Assembly: GCA_900542625.1 (NCBI GenBank)
Contig: UQOH01000005.1
Location: 1-53,150 of the forward strand
Length of the DNA: 53,150 bases
Origin: an uncultured Fusobacterium sp.
Lineage (GTDB): Bacteria > Fusobacteriota > Fusobacteriia > Fusobacteriales > Fusobacteriaceae
Direction: 5' to 3'
The position numbers and the translations under genes are program-made. The notes beneath the pieces are model-generated. The model ran no database searches and was not told the DNA's origin. It was given only the letters and a program-made list of their open reading frames with translations. Shown here piece after piece: positions 48,548 to 53,150 of the stretch. Each line of letters opens with the position of its first letter. Position 1 is the first letter of the stretch.

Positions 48548-51500
48548 ATGATGGGTACAAATTATGTTGAAAGTTCACTGAAGAGATTTCTTAAGAGAAA
48601 GGTAAAAATAACTTTAGGGTTGGTAGTTGTTTTTATGATTACAGGAAGTGTTGGGTATGCTAAGGATATTGCCATAGGTGGTTTATGGGATGAATGGAGT
48701 GTTAATGAAGAAGTAAAACAGGAAATAACAATTGAAAATAATATGCTTACTACAGAGAATAACAATTTGTCTATTACAACAGGCAAAGTAGGGATAGGAT
48801 ATAATGGAACTGTAAATGTTATAGATGGGAATTTGGCAATCAATGCTGGCAGCAATGGGATTCTAAGTGGATATGGTAAAGAGTCTCAAGTAAATATCTT
48901 AGCAAATGATATTACAATAGATTCGGATGATAATGGAATTCTTGTTACTTGGGGAGATTGGGGAGATCTTTTTAAAGGACATAAGGGATATGTGAAAATA
49001 GGTGAAGAAGGACAAGATGGAAGAAAAATTACTAATTTAACCATTGATGCTGGAGGACAGGGAATAGATAACAAACAAGGGAAAACAGAAATTTATGGTA
49101 CAGATACAAGTATTATTTCTATAACTTCTAATGGAACTAGCGGAGTGTTAGAAGATCAATCAGGAATTTATAATAGTAGTTCCAAAACAAATGGAGGAAT
49201 TATAAGTGTAGAAGGTGGAACTATAAATGTCAGTGCTAAAAAAGGAAGTGGAGTAAAAAATGATAATTCATCAGGAACGATTAGTTTATCTGCAGAAGAA
49301 AAAATTTCTATTTCATCATTAGAAGAAGTAAAATTAGAAGAAGATGATGAGGATGTTGAATTATCAGGAATATATAACGAAGGAACAACAGAAATTTCAG
49401 GAAAAACTGGAATAGAAGTTAACGTTGAAAGTAAAGTTGATGATAGTTATGGTATCTACAATAGCGGTGAAGGAAGCAACTTTAAAGTTGAAAGCACAGA
49501 GGGAACTTATCATTCTATGGTTACTGCTGAAAAAGATGCTTATGGTATTTATACAAACAACTCTCTTGGGGATAATAGTATAAAAGCAGGAAATGATATT
49601 ATTTTAACAGTCTATAGCAAACAAGGAAATGCTTCTGGAATAGAAATGTCTGGACAAAATGCTTCTTTAAAAGTAGAAGCAGGAAATAATATAAATATAA
49701 CTGCTGTTTCTAATGCTGACGAAGGAAATGCATATGGTATAAATGTAAACGGAGGTTCTAAACATAACCAAATAACATTAGAAGCCAAAAATGGTGAAAT
49801 AAATTTATATGCTTTTGGAACTGAAAATGTTGCTGGAATTGAAATATCTTCAAATACAAATGTAAATTTAACTGCAAAAAATAATATCAATATAAGTGCA
49901 TTTAACAAATCAGATTCACCTGGATATGGAATACATATAAATAATACTAGCGATTATCCAAAAGAAAATGCAAAAGTTAGTTTATTATCTACTGCTGGAG
50001 ATATTATCATTAATACTGGTAATTATGGAACTGAAAATAATTCTGAAAATAGTACAAGTTATGGAATTTCAAATAAATATGGAGTTGCAGATTTAACTGC
50101 AAAAAATATTTTTATAAATACATTTGCAAGTAATAGTAATCCAACAGAAAGTTCTGGGGTTTATGCAAACGATGGAATTATTGACTTAAAAGCAGATGAC
50201 TATATAGGAATTTCGTCAAAATCAAATACAGGATCAACAAAAGCTTTATTTGCTACTGGAAACGATAAAAGCAATATAAATATAACAGCAAGCAATATAG
50301 GAATTTTAGCAGATAGTGAAAAAGAAGCACATGGAATATATGTCTCTAACCCTAACAATAAAATAACTTTAAAATCTAATGAAAATATAATAGTATCATC
50401 AAAATCAAATATAGAAACAGCATCAACAGGTTATACTACTGGACTTTATAACAACGGAGTTTTAAGTTTAAAAGGAGATGGAGTAATTTCAATAAGTTCT
50501 GTTACCGATGGAGAAAACAGTTATAGTGCTTTTAATTTTGGAGGAAATTTAGACTTAACAGGAAAAACTAGAGATGAAAGCACAGCAATTTTTATAAGTT
50601 CTCAAAGTAAAAAAGGACAATCTTATGGAATCTGGGGAGATACTGGAGCTAAAAATACTTTAAAAGGAGAAAATATAGTAATAACATCTTTAAGTGAAAA
50701 TGGAACTTCTGATGCAGTACTTGGAATTGGTGCAGAAAATACTTTAACAGGAACAAATATATCTATTATATCTGGAGGAGGAACAACTTCTACAGGATTA
50801 TATGGAGAAAACGGAGCAAATAATACTTTAAACGGAAAAATTATACAGATAAATTCTATAAGTGATGGTGGAAAGTCATATGGAATACAAGGAAAGAATG
50901 CTAAAAATACTTTAACAGGGGAAAAAATAACAATAACATCTTCTGGAAATGGTATGAGCAGAGGTCTTTCAGGAGAGAGTGGTGCTAATAACACATTATC
51001 ATCAGAGGGAAAAATCTCTATCAATTCAATTAGCACTAATAAAAATAGTGTTGGAATATTTTCATCATATGCTACAGCAAGTGTGATTTCAAAAAATGAT
51101 GAAATAAATGTTTTTAGTTCAGGAGTTATAGATTCGAAAGCAGTTTATGGAATGTTTGCTGAAAATATTTTTGATGGAAAAAATATTTCATTGACATCTC
51201 TATCTGAAAAAGGGCAATCTATTGGAATTAATGCTCTTTATAATAAAACAAATAATTTTTTAGCAAAAGAAGATATAACCATTAATTCTACAAATATAAA
51301 TGGAATGGTTAGTGGAGTTTTAGGATTAGCAAGTAATATCAATATGTCTTCTAACAATACAACTATAGTTACTAACAGTACTAATGGAAAAGCCTATGGA
51401 ATTTATGGGCAACAAGCAAATAATATTAATATGTCTTCTAACAATACAACTATAGTTACTAACAGTACTAACGGAAAAGCCTATGGAATTTTAACTGAAA

Positions 51501-53150
51501 ATAGAACTTTAGATGCTGCTAATAATAGTAATTTAAGTATTACAGGAAATACAGTTGTTAGTGTTTCTGGTAAAAAAATAGAAAGCGGTGACCTTCAAAA
51601 TAATTCGCATGCTGCAGAAGTTTTAGCAGAAGGAAATAACACAATCAGTAAATTATTCTTGGATGGAAAAAATACAGGAGCAGTTACTCAAGGCATAAGA
51701 GCTTATAACTCAACAATGAATTTTACGGGAAGTCTTACTTCTGTATCAACTGATATAGCAATGACTTCTATAGGAGAAAATTCTAATATTACAGTTAACG
51801 AAGGAACTCATCGTTTTGAAGGAAACAGTTACTTAATAGATGCTGCTGGGGATTATTCAGGCAGCTTAATAGTAAGACCGGTAATTCAATCTCTTGATGG
51901 AGGAAATATCACATTAAATGGAGATACTACTGTAATAAGCAGAACAGCCGAAGATGACACAGAAGACCATATCAGTAATGCAGGAATTTATGTTCAGGGA
52001 CATACAGATGCAGACAAAGACACAACATCAAGTATTAATATAAATGGAAATCTGACTGTAGTATCAGGAAATGATAACTTTGATGAAAACAATGGTGATT
52101 TCTCTTATGAAGATATTTACACTGAAAAAGTGAAAGATATAATAAAAAGTACAGATATTGCATTAATGGCTACATCAAAAGCAGAAATTAATGTAAATTC
52201 TAAAGATAAAAATGTATTCTTGATAGGAGATATTGTTGCAGGTAAAGATGGTTCTAAAATAAGTATTGAAGGTGGAAAACTAGATAACAGTTCTGGTTTA
52301 CCTTCAATGGTTGTAGTAGGAGAAGTTCTTGGAGCAAATGGCGGAACAGTAAATCTTGATATGTCAAACGGCGGATATTTTGCAGGAAGAGTTGATGACT
52401 ATAATAAAATAGATGAATTTAAAGATACTGATTTCCGTGATAATAAATTTGAAAGCGATATAGAAAAAGGTGGAACAGTTACATTAAAAATGGACAATGG
52501 CGCAGTATGGAACGTAATTGGGCAAAGTTATGTAACAAATCTTGAATTTGGAGCAAAAGGCGGTGGAACAGTAGATTTAACATACGAAGGAAACGCTTTA
52601 AGAATTAAAGAACTTGCAGGACAAGGAACATTTAACTTAGTACTTTATGGAGACAGTGATACACAGCACGAAAAATCAGAAGGAAATATGCTGTATATCT
52701 ATAATGCTGAAAATGCAGGAGAACAGACAGTAAATCTGGCTGAAAGTGCACTATATATAGATTATGGAGAAAAAGTTCGTTTTGCTACTTTAGGTAAAGA
52801 CGCATATGGAAAAGTATCATTTAAAGTTGAAGATGTAAAAGAAGAAGGAATAAATGATGTTTCTTATTCAACAGAATATGAAGAATATAATGCAAATGAT
52901 ACAGAAAATATTGTTTATAATGGAGATGAAGCTAACAATAATAAACCAGGAAATGATTTAGTTAACAATAAGGATAATGAAACTGATGGTTTTGATGCAG
53001 CAGAAAACTGGTATCTGACAAGAGCAAAAGAAAAAATAAATGACAACGGACAAACTGTTATTGAAATGGCAAAAGCAAACTATGCTTCAGCAGTATATAT
53101 GGATAACTTAAATAAACGTCTTGGAGATATGAGCTTCGTTGAAGGAAACG
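48548..53150 (+). CDS. Giant type Va autotransporter adhesin, 5' part (runs off window)
   Basis: The frame is open from the ATG at 48548 (GGGGAGG 7 nt upstream) to the window end, 1,534 codons. It begins with an extended signal region (NYVESSLKRFLKRKVKITLG, then a hydrophobic core, cleavage near VGYAKD) as in fusobacterial autotransporters. The passenger is Asn/Gly/Ser/Thr-rich with repeated YGI and NTL-type turns every 25-35 residues, typical of a beta-helix. The last residues (VYMDNLNKRLGDMSFVEGN) are the usual start of the pertactin-type beta barrel, so about 250-280 residues lie beyond the edge. Likely a surface adhesin; the ligand is unknown. Confidence 0.92.
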   Translation, partial: MMGTNYVESSLKRFLKRKVKITLGLVVVFMITGSVGYAKDIAIGGLWDEWSVNEEVKQEITIENNMLTTENNNLSITTGKVGIGYNGTVNVIDGNLAINAGSNGILSGYGKESQVNILANDITIDSDDNGILVTWGDWGDLFKGHKGYVKIGEEGQDGRKITNLTIDAGGQGIDNKQGKTEIYGTDTSIISITSNGTSGVLEDQSGIYNSSSKTNGGIISVEGGTINVSAKKGSGVKNDNSSGTISLSAEEKISISSLEEVKLEEDDEDVELSGIYNEGTTEISGKTGIEVNVESKVDDSYGIYNSGEGSNFKVESTEGTYHSMVTAEKDAYGIYTNNSLGDNSIKAGNDIILTVYSKQGNASGIEMSGQNASLKVEAGNNINITAVSNADEGNAYGINVNGGSKHNQITLEAKNGEINLYAFGTENVAGIEISSNTNVNLTAKNNINISAFNKSDSPGYGIHINNTSDYPKENAKVSLLSTAGDIIINTGNYGTENNSENSTSYGISNKYGVADLTAKNIFINTFASNSNPTESSGVYANDGIIDLKADDYIGISSKSNTGSTKALFATGNDKSNINITASNIGILADSEKEAHGIYVSNPNNKITLKSNENIIVSSKSNIETASTGYTTGLYNNGVLSLKGDGVISISSVTDGENSYSAFNFGGNLDLTGKTRDESTAIFISSQSKKGQSYGIWGDTGAKNTLKGENIVITSLSENGTSDAVLGIGAENTLTGTNISIISGGGTTSTGLYGENGANNTLNGKIIQINSISDGGKSYGIQGKNAKNTLTGEKITITSSGNGMSRGLSGESGANNTLSSEGKISINSISTNKNSVGIFSSYATASVISKNDEINVFSSGVIDSKAVYGMFAENIFDGKNISLTSLSEKGQSIGINALYNKTNNFLAKEDITINSTNINGMVSGVLGLASNINMSSNNTTIVTNSTNGKAYGIYGQQANNINMSSNNTTIVTNSTNGKAYGILTENRTLDAANNSNLSITGNTVVSVSGKKIESGDLQNNSHAAEVLAEGNNTISKLFLDGKNTGAVTQGIRAYNSTMNFTGSLTSVSTDIAMTSIGENSNITVNEGTHRFEGNSYLIDAAGDYSGSLIVRPVIQSLDGGNITLNGDTTVISRTAEDDTEDHISNAGIYVQGHTDADKDTTSSININGNLTVVSGNDNFDENNGDFSYEDIYTEKVKDIIKSTDIALMATSKAEINVNSKDKNVFLIGDIVAGKDGSKISIEGGKLDNSSGLPSMVVVGEVLGANGGTVNLDMSNGGYFAGRVDDYNKIDEFKDTDFRDNKFESDIEKGGTVTLKMDNGAVWNVIGQSYVTNLEFGAKGGGTVDLTYEGNALRIKELAGQGTFNLVLYGDSDTQHEKSEGNMLYIYNAENAGEQTVNLAESALYIDYGEKVRFATLGKDAYGKVSFKVEDVKEEGINDVSYSTEYEEYNANDTENIVYNGDEANNNKPGNDLVNNKDNETDGFDAAENWYLTRAKEKINDNGQTVIEMAKANYASAVYMDNLNKRLGDMSFVEGN
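51335..51492 (+). repeat. 87-bp tandem duplication inside the autotransporter passenger
   Basis: Bases from about 51335 to 51405 recur at 51422-51492 with only a few changes. The period is 87 bp (29 codons), and the shared protein motif is NINMSSNNTTIVTNSTNGKA followed by YGI. The near identity implies recent, in-frame duplication of one beta-helix rung. Confidence 0.85.

Noticed and set aside
50623..51036. Minus-strand open frame of 137 codons in the autotransporter region
   Set aside because: Its proline-rich repeats are the mirror of the Gly/Asn-rich passenger repeats; the plus-strand frame is open throughout and protein-like.

Overview
This AT-rich window has short intergenic gaps, strong GGAGG ribosome-binding sites and an outer-membrane gene set. 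That set is a patatin-type (type Vd, FplA-like) autotransporter, a large classical autotransporter, and a TolC/HlyD/MacB-type export system. Together they point to a Fusobacterium chromosome. The 4-hydroxybutyryl-CoA dehydratase operon suggests the F. varium/F. ulcerans/F. mortiferum side of the genus, but the species is an inference. I saw no tRNA, rRNA, CRISPR array, prophage or recognisable insertion sequence.

Layout. 1-4.2 kb: a partial palindromic repeat, gap and pgk (minus strand), an RluA-type pseudouridine synthase and ridA. 4.2-11.4 kb: a sigma-54-controlled 4-hydroxybutyrate module with dehydratase, CoA-transferase, NCS2-like permease, crotonase, an Nfu-type Fe-S protein, an unknown small CGGC protein and a divergent PAS-type sigma-54 activator. 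11.4-16.4 kb: an AAA ATPase behind a triple 15-bp palindromic repeat, then hutP and an amino-acid ABC importer whose leader carries many UAG triplets and an intrinsic terminator. 16.4-28.1 kb: a CBS-domain membrane protein, MATE exporter, acetyltransferase, fucO, a MarR regulator divergent from a malY-like lyase, an APC permease, a nitrilase, and a second MarR unit that probably controls itself and a secreted protein/flavoprotein pair. 28.1-33.0 kb: a candidate small RNA, a four-gene tripartite efflux operon and a cold-shock gene. 33.1-39.9 kb: a deleted Old Yellow Enzyme pseudogene, cyuA (cysteine desulfidase) with a sigma-54 promoter and upstream sites, its probable cysteine-rich GAF sigma-54 activator, rpoN itself, and a nucleotidase-like LysM lipoprotein. 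40.0-47.4 kb: fplA, then a purine-riboswitch-type leader driving an NCS2 purine permease and a three-subunit xanthine dehydrogenase. 47.4-53.15 kb: a repeat-rich intergenic region and the 5' 4.6 kb of a giant autotransporter cut off at the window edge.

How it fits together. The window is mainly about anaerobic use of amino acids, purines and short-chain hydroxy acids, with unusually visible regulation. rpoN lies beside one sigma-54 activator, and three good -24/-12 promoters sit in front of the 4-hydroxybutyrate genes, the Nfu pair and cyuA. The most interesting unit is hutP plus the adjacent ABC importer, which looks like a histidine-sensing antitermination circuit applied to uptake instead of the hut catabolic operon. 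Functional names come from motifs read in the sequence; no database search was run.
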